DNA of 64,000 nucleotides from Cyclobacteriaceae bacterium (GTDB lineage Bacteria; Bacteroidota; Bacteroidia; Cytophagales; Cyclobacteriaceae): assembly GCA_019638235.1 (NCBI GenBank), contig JAHBUE010000001.1, positions 1,660,492 through 1,724,491 on the forward strand, given 5' to 3'. Position 1 is the stretch's first letter. Every line of letters starts with the position of its first letter. Below, one piece after another: positions 53,033-62,405 of the stretch. The position numbers and the translations under genes were made by a program. The notes beneath the pieces are model-generated. The model ran no database searches. It had not been told where the DNA came from and was given only the letters and a program-made list of their open reading frames with translations.

Positions 53033-54215
53033 AACCAACTACCGGGCGTTATATGGCAAACTTTTTTCTGCTTTAACCCGTCAGTTCGGGATTCATCATT
53101 TTACCGAAATCGAAGACGCTATCCAAAACAGCTTTTTAATATCGGTAAAGAACTGGAAGGCAGACAATACACCTAAAAGTAAAGAAGATTGGCTTTTCGT
53201 AACGACAAAGAACGATTTGTTGAATCAACTAAAGCGGAATAGCAAACTATCTGCTTTAGAAGCAAATCACACAACAAGTTATTCCGAGCTAAATACAACT
53301 GATTTACGCCTTGAAACCATTTTGCTGGTTGCGTCATCAAACACTATTTCCAAACAAGCCAAAATAGTTTTCGTTTTAAAAAATATTTTCGGACTAAGTA
53401 TTCAGGAAATTGCAGAAAGCACGTTGCTTGGCAATGAAGCTATTTACAAGATTATCGGTCGGTCTAAAAACTCACTTCAAAACGAATTTAAAGACCGGCT
53501 TATTTCTGAAATCATTGAAACCGTTGGGGATGATGAAATCCTGATTGTTGAAGAGATTCTCTATGCTGTTTTCAATTCGGGTTTTGATTCTTTTAGCGAG
53601 AAGCACCAATCAATCATAAACGAGGATTTGTGTTTGGAATCGTTTGCGCTTGCCAAAATCTTGCTCAACGATTTTAACCGTGAATCTACGAGTAACTTAT
53701 TATCCCTGTTTTGCTTTCACATTGCGAGAATAGAAGCGAAAGTGAGTGCTGGAAAATTGATTTCCTTTTTCAATCAAGACCGAAATAATTGGAACAATGA
53801 ATTGATAAACCTTGGGTTTCATTACCTGAAAAAGCCCGACAAAATCAATAAGTTCTATATCGAAGCCCTGATTGTCAGCAAGTATATGTCAACGCTTTCG
53901 TTTACAACCGATTTTTGGAATGATATTATCAAACTTTACGAAATCCTGTTACAGCTTTCCCCTTCCCCGATTATTGAAATGAATTACTGCTTCTGCCTGC
54001 ACAAAGCCCAACGAAAAGAGGAAGCAATCAATTTGTTAGAAAAAATAGAAAGCAACCTGCCTTCCGAGCACATCTACCTGTCGCTTATAAAAGCCTCGTT
54101 TTTGGGTGAAACAAATCCGGCAGCATCGGAAAGAATAACGGCAAACATCATTACAAAAATGAATCAAGACATTCGTAAGAAGTATTTATTGGAAACGAGG
54201 TTTATAAACTTATAA
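53013..54215 (+). CDS. ECF42-type sigma factor with C-terminal TPR/SnoaL-like extension
   Basis: 400 residues: sigma2-like FTEIEDAIQNSFLISVKNWK and DWLFVTTKNDLLNQLKRNSK, sigma4-like IFGLSIQEIAESTLLGNEAI, then a long helical C-terminal part (about 180-400) typical of ECF42 (DUF6596/TPR) factors. No anti-sigma factor gene is adjacent, in keeping with this group, in which the C-terminal domain controls activity. Two sampled lines (53341, 53461) have 27% and 32% GC by hand count, against 50% in argB. It splits argB from argE. Confidence 0.8.
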   Translation: MNKPTAETNYRALYGKLFSALTRQFGIHHFTEIEDAIQNSFLISVKNWKADNTPKSKEDWLFVTTKNDLLNQLKRNSKLSALEANHTTSYSELNTTDLRLETILLVASSNTISKQAKIVFVLKNIFGLSIQEIAESTLLGNEAIYKIIGRSKNSLQNEFKDRLISEIIETVGDDEILIVEEILYAVFNSGFDSFSEKHQSIINEDLCLESFALAKILLNDFNRESTSNLLSLFCFHIARIEAKVSAGKLISFFNQDRNNWNNELINLGFHYLKKPDKINKFYIEALIVSKYMSTLSFTTDFWNDIIKLYEILLQLSPSPIIEMNYCFCLHKAQRKEEAINLLEKIESNLPSEHIYLSLIKASFLGETNPAASERITANIITKMNQDIRKKYLLETRFINL

Positions 54216-54220
54216 TTCAT

Positions 54221-54230
54221 AATGTCCAAA
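54221..54230 (+). repeat. direct repeat AATGTCCAAA, right copy
   Basis: Exact copy of 52612-52621, 6 nt after the ECF42 stop; see that entry. Confidence 0.45.
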
Positions 54231-54251
54231 TCGAAAGTTATTGCTTTTAAC

Positions 54252-54259
54252 TACCTTTG
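54252..54259 (+). promoter_or_regulatory. -7 promoter element TACCTTTG (argE-argH)
   Basis: Exact TAnnTTTG 68 nt before argE. It may have been brought in by the DGPF-ECF42 pair or have arisen afterwards, letting argE-argH be expressed without the attenuator-controlled promoter. No well-spaced TTG. Confidence 0.45.
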
Positions 54260-54326
54260 TGCCGCATGAACAGTAGGTTGTTCATACGCTTGACCGTTGC
54301 CGGTAACAGGCAATTGGTAACAACCC

Positions 54327-55400
54327 ATGGAAGATAAAATTCATACATTAAAAGAAGAAGCCATTGAACTGCTGACTAAGTTAGTTCGCATTCCTTCGTT
54401 CAGTAAAGAAGAAGATAAAACAGCAACCTGCATTGCCGATTCTTTAATTGCGCACGGTGTTGCGGTAAACCGGTCGGGCAATAATGTGTGGGCTGTTAAC
54501 AAATATGCTGACCCCGCAAAGCAAACCTTGTTGCTCAACTCACATCACGATACGGTAAAGCCTAATCCCGCTTATACGCGCGACCCGTTTACGCCCGAAA
54601 TTACCGATGGAAAACTCTACGGGTTGGGCAGCAACGATGCAGGCGGCCCGTTGGTAACGCTTATTGCAACGTTTCTGTATTTCTACGAGCGCCATGATTT
54701 GCCGTATAATATTGTGTTGGCGGCTACGGCCGAAGAGGAAATTTCCGGAACAGGCGGCATTGAATTAATCTGGAACGAGTTGCCCAAAATTGATTTTGCC
54801 ATTGTGGGCGAACCTACCTTGTGCGAAATGGCCGTTGCCGAAAAAGGATTGATGGTGCTGGATTGTATCGCGAAAGGAAAGGCAGGTCATGCTGCACGCG
54901 AAGAAGGGGTAAACGCGTTGTATGAAGCGCTGCCGGATATTGAATGGTTTCGCTCTTATTCATTTCCGAAAGTTTCTGATACATTAGGCAAAGTAAAAAT
55001 GTCGGTTACGGTTATTCATGCCGGGCAGGCGCACAATCAGGTTCCGGCCGAATGCCTGTTTACCGTAGATGTTCGCGTAACGGATGCGTATACATTAGAA
55101 GAAGTGTTAGCCATTGTGAAACAACACGTTTCGTGCAAGGTTAAGCCTCGTTCGTTGCGGCTGCGTTCATCGGGCATCGAACCGAATCATCCGCTTGTGC
55201 AGGCTGCGCGTAAATTAAAAATCAATCAGTACGGGTCGCCCACGACATCCGACCAGGCGTTAATCCCCGTACCTTCCGTTAAAATCGGGCCGGGCGACTC
55301 TGTCCGCTCGCATAGTGCCGATGAGTTTATTTATGTGGATGAAATCCGAAAAGGAATAGATTTGTACATTCAATTGATTAAGAACCTGAAACCCGAATGA
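54327..55400 (+). CDS. argE: M20 family deacylase, acylornithine/acylcitrulline deacylase
   Basis: 357 residues. Metal site LLNSHHDTVKP, GLGSNDAGGPL, AATAEEEISGTGG; SEE-type catalytic Glu. It removes the acyl group; in the acetyl/succinyl-citrulline route of Bacteroidota the substrate would be N-acylcitrulline, which is why it comes after argF'. The ATGA overlap with argH shows coupling. Confidence 0.9.
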   Translation: MEDKIHTLKEEAIELLTKLVRIPSFSKEEDKTATCIADSLIAHGVAVNRSGNNVWAVNKYADPAKQTLLLNSHHDTVKPNPAYTRDPFTPEITDGKLYGLGSNDAGGPLVTLIATFLYFYERHDLPYNIVLAATAEEEISGTGGIELIWNELPKIDFAIVGEPTLCEMAVAEKGLMVLDCIAKGKAGHAAREEGVNALYEALPDIEWFRSYSFPKVSDTLGKVKMSVTVIHAGQAHNQVPAECLFTVDVRVTDAYTLEEVLAIVKQHVSCKVKPRSLRLRSSGIEPNHPLVQAARKLKINQYGSPTTSDQALIPVPSVKIGPGDSVRSHSADEFIYVDEIRKGIDLYIQLIKNLKPE

Positions 55401-56728
55401 AACTCTGGAGCAAAGACAAAGAATCACTCAAACAAGTAACCGACTTCACTACCGGTAAAGATGGTGAGATGGATATGTACCTCGCAAAGTTCGATGTGTT
55501 AGGGTCGTTGGCGCACATTCGTATGTTGCAGTCTATTAATTTACTTACAGCCGATGAACTGAAAGTGCTTTCGGCCGAACTGAAAGAAATGTATAACCGT
55601 ATTGAGTCGGGCGATTTTTCCGTAGAAGAAGGCGTAGAAGATATTCACTCACAGGTGGAACTGGAGCTAACGAAAAAATTGGGCGAAACCGGAAAGAAAA
55701 TCCATAGCGGCCGCTCACGCAACGACCAGGTATTGGTGGATATTAAACTTTATTTACGGTTTGAGATTGAACAGGTTGTTGCTGAGGTTAAAAAAGTTTT
55801 CGATTTATTAATCGCGCAAAGCGAAAAACACAAAGCACATTTGTTGCCCGGCTATACGCATTTTCAATTGGCTATGCCGTCATCGTTTGGGTTGTGGTTT
55901 GGTGCGTATGCCGAAAGCTTAGTTGACGATGTAATCACACTCGAAAGCGCTTACCGGGTAACGAATAAAAACCCGTTGGGTTCTGCGGCCGGGTATGGGT
56001 CATCGTTTCCGTTAAACCGTGCACTCACAACCGAGTTGCTGGGCTTTGACGACCTGAACTATAACGTAGTGTATGCGCAGATGGGGCGTGGTAAAACCGA
56101 GCGCATTGTAGCCGGTGCGTTTTCAAATGTGGCGGCAACGTTAGCCAAATTGTCGATGGATGCCGTGTTGTTTATGAACCAGAATTTTGCGTTCATTCGT
56201 TTTCCGGATGAACTCACGACAGGCTCCAGTATTATGCCGCATAAAAAAAATCCTGATGTGTTTGAGTTGGTACGCGCGCGCTGCAATCAGTTGTTGGCGT
56301 TGCCGAACGATATAGCCATGCTTACCGCCAACCTGCCATCGGGCTATCACCGCGATATGCAGTTGTTGAAAGAAAAACTGTTCCCTGCCATTCAAAGTCT
56401 GAAAGATTGCCTGCGTATGATTCACTTAATGCTATCGAACATTGAAGTAAAAGAAAACCTGTTGAGTGATGATAAGTACAGGTTTTTATTCAGTGTGGAA
56501 GAAGTCAACAAACTTGTGTTGGCGGGTATGCCGTTCCGCGATGCGTATAAGAAAGTAGGATTAGATATTGAACAAGGAAAGTATCATCCGGCCACGACCG
56601 TAAACCATACGCACGAAGGCAGTATCGGGAATTTACAAAACGACCGCATTGGGGCCATGATGGATGCAGCAATCGATAAATTTCAATTTGCAAAAACCGA
56701 AACAGCGATACGCAAGCTTTTGGGATAA
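55397..56728 (+). CDS. argH: argininosuccinate lyase
   Basis: 443 residues, fumarase/aspartase superfamily. GSSIMPHKKNPDVFELVR is the signature; SGRSRNDQV at about 103-111 and HTHFQLAMPSSF-type residues are present. Releases arginine and fumarate. It is the last gene of the arginine operon; a palindromic repeat follows. Confidence 0.96.
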   Translation: MKLWSKDKESLKQVTDFTTGKDGEMDMYLAKFDVLGSLAHIRMLQSINLLTADELKVLSAELKEMYNRIESGDFSVEEGVEDIHSQVELELTKKLGETGKKIHSGRSRNDQVLVDIKLYLRFEIEQVVAEVKKVFDLLIAQSEKHKAHLLPGYTHFQLAMPSSFGLWFGAYAESLVDDVITLESAYRVTNKNPLGSAAGYGSSFPLNRALTTELLGFDDLNYNVVYAQMGRGKTERIVAGAFSNVAATLAKLSMDAVLFMNQNFAFIRFPDELTTGSSIMPHKKNPDVFELVRARCNQLLALPNDIAMLTANLPSGYHRDMQLLKEKLFPAIQSLKDCLRMIHLMLSNIEVKENLLSDDKYRFLFSVEEVNKLVLAGMPFRDAYKKVGLDIEQGKYHPATTVNHTHEGSIGNLQNDRIGAMMDAAIDKFQFAKTETAIRKLLG

Positions 56729-56732
56729 GTTT

Positions 56733-56831
56733 TACCACAGAGAACACTAAGAAAATTTCACAAATCGCCACAGAGTAGTAACCAATTCTCTCGGTGTTTC
56801 TCCGTGAAAACCTCTGTGCAACTCTGTGGTA
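56733..56831. repeat. 99-bp palindromic element after argH
   Basis: Perfect 10-bp inverted repeat TACCACAGAG (56733-56742) / CTCTGTGGTA (56822-56831), with partly complementary interior (GAACACT, CTCGGTGTTTC). It begins just past the argH stop and ends 9 nt before the convergent gene, so it may serve as transcription end. Its ACCACA ends resemble the core of element A (33922-33991). Confidence 0.7.
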
Positions 56832-56839
56832 GAATCAAT

Positions 56840-57316
56840 TCACTTAAAAGTTTTATTCCAGGTAAGTATGTCTTCTATCGCAGAAATTTTTCGTATTGAA
56901 CCGGACAATACAATTTCTTTCTTCCATGAAGCCCTGAGTTTTTCCGAGCCGCCCCATGCGTTAAACAAATTGAAGAATCGGTTTACGGGGCGGTACAGGG
57001 TTTCGTCAGGTGTTTCAGTTTCAATAACCATGTTTTCTTTCCTGATTAATTCCTCAAGTAATTTCCTGAAGTCAGTAACAGCCTCATAATCATTAATGTA
57101 CAGCGTGCCCGTCCGGTATGATGTAGATCCAATTGCAGCCAGCAACACCGGGTACAGGATGCAGAACATGAGAATATAATTCGTGTTCATTTGGTTCAGG
57201 GCATTGTCTAACCAGGCCGTTAGCAGATAAAAGGTATTGAAAATAATAAGCAGGATAACCGCTATTTTTAAAAAAGTTTTTACACTCCACTTTGATGTCT
57301 CCTTTCGTATGCGCAT
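56840..57316 (-). CDS. hypothetical membrane protein
   Basis: 158 residues from the ATG at 57316; a longer frame to 57463 would overlap the divergent M48 gene by 107 nt and has no support. Two hydrophobic segments at about 15-40 and 45-65 (TFLKIAVILLIIFNTFYLLTAW, ILMFCILYPVLLAAIG), then a mixed cytosolic tail. No family recognised. Confidence 0.6.
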   Translation of the reverse strand: MRIRKETSKWSVKTFLKIAVILLIIFNTFYLLTAWLDNALNQMNTNYILMFCILYPVLLAAIGSTSYRTGTLYINDYEAVTDFRKLLEELIRKENMVIETETPDETLYRPVNRFFNLFNAWGGSEKLRASWKKEIVLSGSIRKISAIEDILTWNKTFK

Positions 57317-57356
57317 AAATTGAATTAATTTTCCACAAAATAAGAATTTACACGTT

Positions 57357-58592
57357 ATGACGTTCACACCCGAAATGCTTTTATGGATTATTGTCGGCAT
57401 TGTAGCGATAAGTTTTTTAGTTGGCCAGGGGCTGGAGTACCTGAACCTGAAATTCATGCGCACCGATGTTCATGCCGAGGTTGCTTCATTTTATGATGCG
57501 GATAAATACGCGAAGTCGCAGCGGTATCATAAGGAAGCTACGCGGTTTTCATTTCTTACCTCAACGTTCAGCTTTGTATTGTCTATTAGTATGTTATTAT
57601 TAGGTGGCTTTGGTTGGGTTGATGCCCTGTTGCGCACGATAACTGAAAATCCGGTTTTATTAGCGTTGTTGTTCTTTGGTGTGTTGGGGGTTGCGTCCGA
57701 CCTGATTACGATTCCGTTTCAATGGTACAGCACATTTGTTATTGAAGAAAAATATGGATTCAATAAAACCACTGTGAAAACATTTATTATCGATAAACTG
57801 AAAGGCTATATACTGGGTGCGGTCATTGGCGGAGGCTTGTTGGCTGCGTTGATTTATCTTGTGGAAACCATTGGCCCGGATTTTTGGATATGGTTTGCGC
57901 TCATTGCCTGCACGTTTATGTTGTTTATGAATATGTTTTATACGTCATTGATTTTGCCATTGTTTAATAAACTCACTCCGTTGCCAGATGGCGAATTAAA
58001 AAGTGCCATTGAGGCATTTGCGCAGAAAATCAATTTTCCGCTTACTAATATTTTTGTGATTGACGGCTCAAAGCGGTCGAACAAAGCCAATGCCTTCTTT
58101 TCGGGAATCGGGAAGAAGAAAAAAATTGTGTTGTACGATACGCTTATAAACAATCACACAACAGATGAGTTGGTAGCGGTGTTGGCGCACGAAGTGGGGC
58201 ATTATAAGAAAAAACACATTGTATGGAGTTATGGGTTGTCGGTAGTGCAGATTGTGTTTATGCTCTTTGTGCTTTCGCAGATGATATTCAATAAAGAACT
58301 TTCTCTTGCATTGGGGGGTACGCAACACGCCATTCATTTAAACCTGTTGGCGTTCACTATTTTATTTTCGCCTATCTCGGCCATTACCGGGTTATTTATG
58401 AATATGTACAGCCGCAAAAATGAATTTGAAGCTGATGCCTATGCAAAAGAAAACTTTAGCGGCACAGCGTTGGCTAATGCACTCAAAAAACTTTCGGTTG
58501 ATAATTTAAGCAACCTGTATCCACATCCGTTATATGTATTTTTTAATTATTCACATCCGCCTTTGTTGAAAAGGTTGGAGAGGATTAGTTAA
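57357..58592 (+). CDS. M48 family metalloprotease (Ste24/CAAX-protease-like)
   Basis: 411 residues. N-terminal M48 domain with several membrane helices, including WIIVGIVAISFLVGQGLEYL and ILGAVIGGGLLAALIYLV; zinc motif LVAVLAHEVGHYKKKH (His278, Glu279, His282) and the distal EFEADAYA. Acts in the inner membrane; Ste24-like proteases cleave membrane or prenylated substrates, but bacterial members are mostly of unknown substrate. Confidence 0.93.
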   Translation: MTFTPEMLLWIIVGIVAISFLVGQGLEYLNLKFMRTDVHAEVASFYDADKYAKSQRYHKEATRFSFLTSTFSFVLSISMLLLGGFGWVDALLRTITENPVLLALLFFGVLGVASDLITIPFQWYSTFVIEEKYGFNKTTVKTFIIDKLKGYILGAVIGGGLLAALIYLVETIGPDFWIWFALIACTFMLFMNMFYTSLILPLFNKLTPLPDGELKSAIEAFAQKINFPLTNIFVIDGSKRSNKANAFFSGIGKKKKIVLYDTLINNHTTDELVAVLAHEVGHYKKKHIVWSYGLSVVQIVFMLFVLSQMIFNKELSLALGGTQHAIHLNLLAFTILFSPISAITGLFMNMYSRKNEFEADAYAKENFSGTALANALKKLSVDNLSNLYPHPLYVFFNYSHPPLLKRLERIS

Positions 58593-58598
58593 CAACCA

Positions 58599-59837
58599 TC
58601 ACGCAAGAGCGCGTTTCGTAAGTCTACCTACGGTAAGCCCCTGCACGATTACGGAAAAGACAACGACAAAGTAAGTCATCTCCAATATTAATTCTTTATG
58701 CGCACCGCTTCCAACCGAAAGTGCAAGCGCAATCGATACACCACCACGTAATCCTCCCCACACCAGGATGGCAATCGTGCCGCGACTGAATTTTTCTTTG
58801 AATGGAATAATGATTGACGGTAGCCAGATGGAAAGGAGCCGCGCAAACAACACAATGAAAATGGTTACGGTTGAAATAGCCCAGTAGCTTTCTATGTTGG
58901 GGATGAGCAAAAGTTCAAACCCGATGAAGAGGAACAGTATGGCGTTTAGAATTTCATCAATTAACTCCCAGAATTTGTTGAGGTAGTCTTTCGTAATGGG
59001 CGACATCGCCACCTTTTTCCCATAGTTCCCGATAAGTATACCGGCTGCCACCATCGTTAGCGGCCCTGATATGTGCATGGCTTGGGCAATCAGGTGTCCG
59101 CCCATCACTACCGATATCGTAATCAGTACCGATATAATGTAGTCGTCTATTTTTTTTATTGCTTTCGAGGCGGTGAACCCCAACACGACACCCAACAACA
59201 ACCCGCCAATGGCTTCTTCCGCTAATAACCAGGCAACGGTGCCTGCGGTAAATTCTGTTGAAGGTGACTGCGCTAATTGCAGGATAACGGCAAACAGCAC
59301 TACGGCAACACCGTCATTAAACAGGGATTCTCCGGCTATTTTTGTTTCGAGCGATTTCGGCACATTGGTCTTTTTTAAAATTCCGAGCACCGCTATGGGG
59401 TCGGTAGGCGAAATCAGCGCCCCGAACAACAGGCAGTATATAAATGTAATTTCGATACCGAACAGGCCGGAAACGTAGTACACGATGCCGGCAATCACAA
59501 ACGTAGAAATGACCACACTGATGGTTGAAAACGTGATAACCGGTAGGTATTGCTCCTTCAGGTTGGCGAAGTTAATGTGTATGGCTCCTGCAAACAGCAG
59601 GAAGTTGAGCATGGCGTTCATTAATACTTCCGTAAAATCAAACCCCGAAATAAGGCTGATGAGTTCTTCTGAAGTTTCAGGGAAAATCCGGTTGCCGGCC
59701 ACGCGCACAATAATTGATGCGATGATGGCGATGAGCATAATGCCGATGGTAGGGGGCAGCTTTAAAAACCGGTGATTGATGTAGGCGAACAGCGAGGCGA
59801 GTACAATGAGTACAGAAAACGAATAGTATAATTCCAT
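58599..59837 (-). CDS. CPA1-type sodium:proton antiporter
   Basis: 412 residues, about 12 hydrophobic segments. NhaP/CPA1 motifs: GALISPTDPIAVLGILK with an Asp in the ion site, and LFNDGVAVVLFAVI. It exchanges Na+ (or K+) for H+ across the inner membrane. The gene converges with the M48 gene. Upstream lies AT-rich DNA with no promoter match. Confidence 0.92.
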   Translation of the reverse strand: MELYYSFSVLIVLASLFAYINHRFLKLPPTIGIMLIAIIASIIVRVAGNRIFPETSEELISLISGFDFTEVLMNAMLNFLLFAGAIHINFANLKEQYLPVITFSTISVVISTFVIAGIVYYVSGLFGIEITFIYCLLFGALISPTDPIAVLGILKKTNVPKSLETKIAGESLFNDGVAVVLFAVILQLAQSPSTEFTAGTVAWLLAEEAIGGLLLGVVLGFTASKAIKKIDDYIISVLITISVVMGGHLIAQAMHISGPLTMVAAGILIGNYGKKVAMSPITKDYLNKFWELIDEILNAILFLFIGFELLLIPNIESYWAISTVTIFIVLFARLLSIWLPSIIIPFKEKFSRGTIAILVWGGLRGGVSIALALSVGSGAHKELILEMTYFVVVFSVIVQGLTVGRLTKRALA

Positions 59838-60049
59838 TGCGCAATATTACTAACGGATGTTACGCAAGGCAAATGGAGAGAAAGTTTATCAGCGTCTGTT
59901 CGATTGCTATTGGTCAGGAAGACGAACAACGGCTAAGTCAGTCCGCCAATAGAATTGTCCTTTGTCGATTGTCCGCAAGAACAAAGTATCGAGCAAAAAG
60001 TAATAATTATGATTAGGTATTTTGTCATCTGTGTCGTTGTCTAAGGTTG
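59838..60049. other. non-coding AT-rich spacer
   Basis: About 210 bp between the antiporter gene and the attC-like sequence. A tiny frame at 60010-60045 (MIRYFVICVVV) is the only reading frame; no repeat or promoter is recognised. It may be a remnant of an exchanged cassette. Confidence 0.4.
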
Positions 60050-60190
60050 CCTATAACGGTTCACGGCTTGGCGTTTGTGGCGGCAATCGAAGAACGTCAG
60101 CTCAAATTTAGCACAAAAGTATAATAGTAGCACTAAGCTCAAATTATGCACGTCAGCCGCCATAACGCCAAACCGATGTTAGCGGTTCGG
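60050..60190. repeat. attC-like imperfect palindrome
   Basis: Arms GGCTTGGCGTTTGTGGCGGC (60065-60084) and GCCGCCATAACGCCAAACC (60156-60174) pair with one bulged base; outer CTATAACGG and GTTAGCGG (60178-60185) form the ends. The interior repeats ACGTCAGC and GCTCAAATT. Reading the minus strand it lies directly downstream of the helicase gene, as an attC site does in a gene cassette. The core motif is not a canonical GTTRRRY, and no integrase gene is in the window. Confidence 0.5.
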
Positions 60191-60199
60191 CATTTATTG

Positions 60200-62380
60200 T
60201 CATTCGTTGATGTCAAGTTCGTTTTGTTGTTCTGTTACTTGTTGTCCGCAATAAGGGCAAAACTTATGAAGTTTTTCTAATTGGCTAAAACAACTGTCAC
60301 ATAGAATTACTTTGTCAACCACTTGCTTAATTGCGTTTGTTGTCCTAACTGTAAATGCTTCTGGAATTTCTTTTAAAAAACTTGATTCGTTGCCTTTTTG
60401 AGTGATTAAAAAAAGTTTGTCTTTTGCTCTTGTAATGGCAACGTAAAACAAACGTCTTTCCTCTTCCATTAGCAAGTCGTGATTTGCTTTTTTAATCACT
60501 TGAAAAATTCTGTCTTCAAGCCAAATGTCAGGGAAACCGCCATTTCCTTCTGTCAAACCAATGATGAAAACAACTTTTGCTTCAAGTCCTTTTGAAGCGT
60601 GAATTGTCTTGCCCTGAACACGAATGTTTTCGTTTTTAAATCTATAAAAATATGGCGTGTACATTTTACTTCGCCTATACAAAAACAAAATTTCGTCATT
60701 GCCAATTCCGTCTTCTAACAATTCTTTTACTTTGTCAAAACAGAATTGTAAATTTTCATCTTCGGTGTTGCCTGCATAAACGACAATTTTATGTTCTGAT
60801 TTTTTTGATGCTTGGACGTCTTTATCAACTTTGAATTTATTGTGTTTAATAACTTCGTTGCTTGCTCCAACAATGTTTTGAGTGCTACGATAATTCAAGT
60901 TGAGTTTAATTGTTTTTGCGTTTTCAAAGTGTTTTTCAAATTCAACAATATAACTCACATTTGAACCTCTGAAACCGTAAATACTTTGCCAATCATCGCC
61001 AACACAAAAAAGCTGTGTATTGTCAGTAAGCAATAATTTGATAAGCTCAACTTGCAAGTTGTTTACGTCTTGAAACTCGTCAACTAAAATGTATTGGAAT
61101 TTCCCTTTGTACTTGTTAACAATATCTTCGTGATTTTGGAACAACGAAGTTGTTCGTGAAATTAAATCATTAAAATCAAGGTAAGATTTGTCTGTGCAGT
61201 AATGGATATATTTTTTAACGATTGGAATGGCTAATTCGTAAAAATTGCGAACCCGTTCGTGTTGGTCTTTTCTTGCTTTTGCTAAAACTGTGTCAATACT
61301 GATATTTTCAACTTTAATCATATCCGTAATACGCAAGATTTGCTGAACAAAATCTTTTACGTCTTCGTGATAACCGTGAAATTCTTCTTTAAAGTTGATA
61401 GAAACTGTTTTGTGATAGTCAGCCGGTAAACGATTTTTTACAATCTTGTCAAGTGTGTGATTGAACAATGCAGAGTCTTTTGTCATACTTTCAAAAGTTT
61501 TCACTAACAAAAGATTTCCTTTTTTGAATTGTTCTTCTTTGTCTTTTGTTGAATAACTTTTGTCGCTGATGTGTTCAATGTAAAGATTTACGTCAGGAAT
61601 ATAAAAGTCAGGATTGAACGAAAAGTCTTTTACGTTTAATAAAGGCTCGTATTCAAATTTGATACTATGACGATAAAACCAATCCGCAATAAATTGTTCA
61701 GATTTGGAACGAACTTTTGTTCCGTTAAGTGTGGTAAAGTATTTTCCGTCTTTCGGTAAAAATCTTGGGCCTGCTTGCTTTAAATGGATTTTGTCAATGA
61801 TGTAATCAAGAATGTAACGTTTGAGTTTTAACAGATATTCTGTGTCCTCACATTCTTCAATTAATAGTTTGTGCATTACTTCAAATGCAGTTTCGGGTGC
61901 AACGTGTTTTGATAGTTCATCATCTTCGCTTCGTTTCTCGTCCCCGATAATTTTAAATTTATTGTCAAATTCATTTACGCCATAGTTACGCAAAACACTG
62001 TAACAAAAGCTGTGAAAGGTTTTGACCGTAAGACCGTCAATCCAAGTGTATTTCTTTTGTTGCAAAAATCTTTCTTTGTCTGCAATACTTTTTCGCTTGT
62101 CAAAAAGTTGTTTTTCGTATTGTCCGCTTTCGTCTGCTGAAATGATTAGTCGGTCAATCATTTCGTTTGTTGCGTTTTTTGTGAACGTGATTGCAAGGAT
62201 ACTTGAAGGACTTACGCCTTTTTCTTCAATGAGATAAATGAGTTTTTGTAAAAGCGTTTTTGTCTTGCCTGAGCCTGCACCCGCAAGAACTAAAAGTCGC
62301 TTGTCTTCACTAACAACAGCGTCTTGTTGTTTGTCATTTAACGCACTTAAATCTACCCTCGTGTTAGTTTCCAAATTCAA
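60200..62380 (-). CDS. helicase IV/UvrD-like SF1 helicase with embedded nuclease-like domain and zinc ribbon
   Basis: 726 residues. Walker A LAGAGSGKT (32-40), Walker B ILVDEFQDVN (about 432), CVGDDWQSIYGFRGS, TIHASKGLEAK and EEERRLFYVAITRAKDKL match the HelD/UvrD family. Between motifs Ia and II, residues about 220-270 (SKSEQFIADWFYRHSIKFEY, NPDFYIPDVNLYIEH) look like a PD-(D/E)XK endonuclease core. The C-terminus has CDSCF...CPYCGQQ, a zinc ribbon. Start is TTG (62378-62380): TGA precedes it in frame and no ATG occurs until much later. GC in sampled lines is 25-33%. Confidence 0.85.
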   Translation of the reverse strand: MNLETNTRVDLSALNDKQQDAVVSEDKRLLVLAGAGSGKTKTLLQKLIYLIEEKGVSPSSILAITFTKNATNEMIDRLIISADESGQYEKQLFDKRKSIADKERFLQQKKYTWIDGLTVKTFHSFCYSVLRNYGVNEFDNKFKIIGDEKRSEDDELSKHVAPETAFEVMHKLLIEECEDTEYLLKLKRYILDYIIDKIHLKQAGPRFLPKDGKYFTTLNGTKVRSKSEQFIADWFYRHSIKFEYEPLLNVKDFSFNPDFYIPDVNLYIEHISDKSYSTKDKEEQFKKGNLLLVKTFESMTKDSALFNHTLDKIVKNRLPADYHKTVSINFKEEFHGYHEDVKDFVQQILRITDMIKVENISIDTVLAKARKDQHERVRNFYELAIPIVKKYIHYCTDKSYLDFNDLISRTTSLFQNHEDIVNKYKGKFQYILVDEFQDVNNLQVELIKLLLTDNTQLFCVGDDWQSIYGFRGSNVSYIVEFEKHFENAKTIKLNLNYRSTQNIVGASNEVIKHNKFKVDKDVQASKKSEHKIVVYAGNTEDENLQFCFDKVKELLEDGIGNDEILFLYRRSKMYTPYFYRFKNENIRVQGKTIHASKGLEAKVVFIIGLTEGNGGFPDIWLEDRIFQVIKKANHDLLMEEERRLFYVAITRAKDKLFLITQKGNESSFLKEIPEAFTVRTTNAIKQVVDKVILCDSCFSQLEKLHKFCPYCGQQVTEQQNELDINE

Positions 62381-62394
62381 TCAGATTATTATGA

Positions 62395-62402
62395 CAAAAG
62401 TA
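62395..62402 (-). promoter_or_regulatory. -7 promoter element TACTTTTG (helicase gene)
   Basis: Exact TAnnTTTG on the minus strand 14 nt upstream of the TTG start, so the helicase mRNA would have a leader of only about 8 nt. It lies in the 25-bp gap after the RNase H stop, giving the helicase its own promoter. Confidence 0.5.
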
Positions 62403-62405
62403 CAA

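Noticed and set aside
53013..54215. Anti-sigma factor gene next to the ECF sigma factor
   Set aside because: Neither neighbour has a membrane segment or anti-sigma motif; the DGPF protein is the known ECF42 companion.
56840..57463. Longer 207-residue version of the hypothetical membrane protein
   Set aside because: It would overlap the divergent M48 gene by 107 nt; the extra N-terminal residues show no domain. The ATG at 57316 is preferred.
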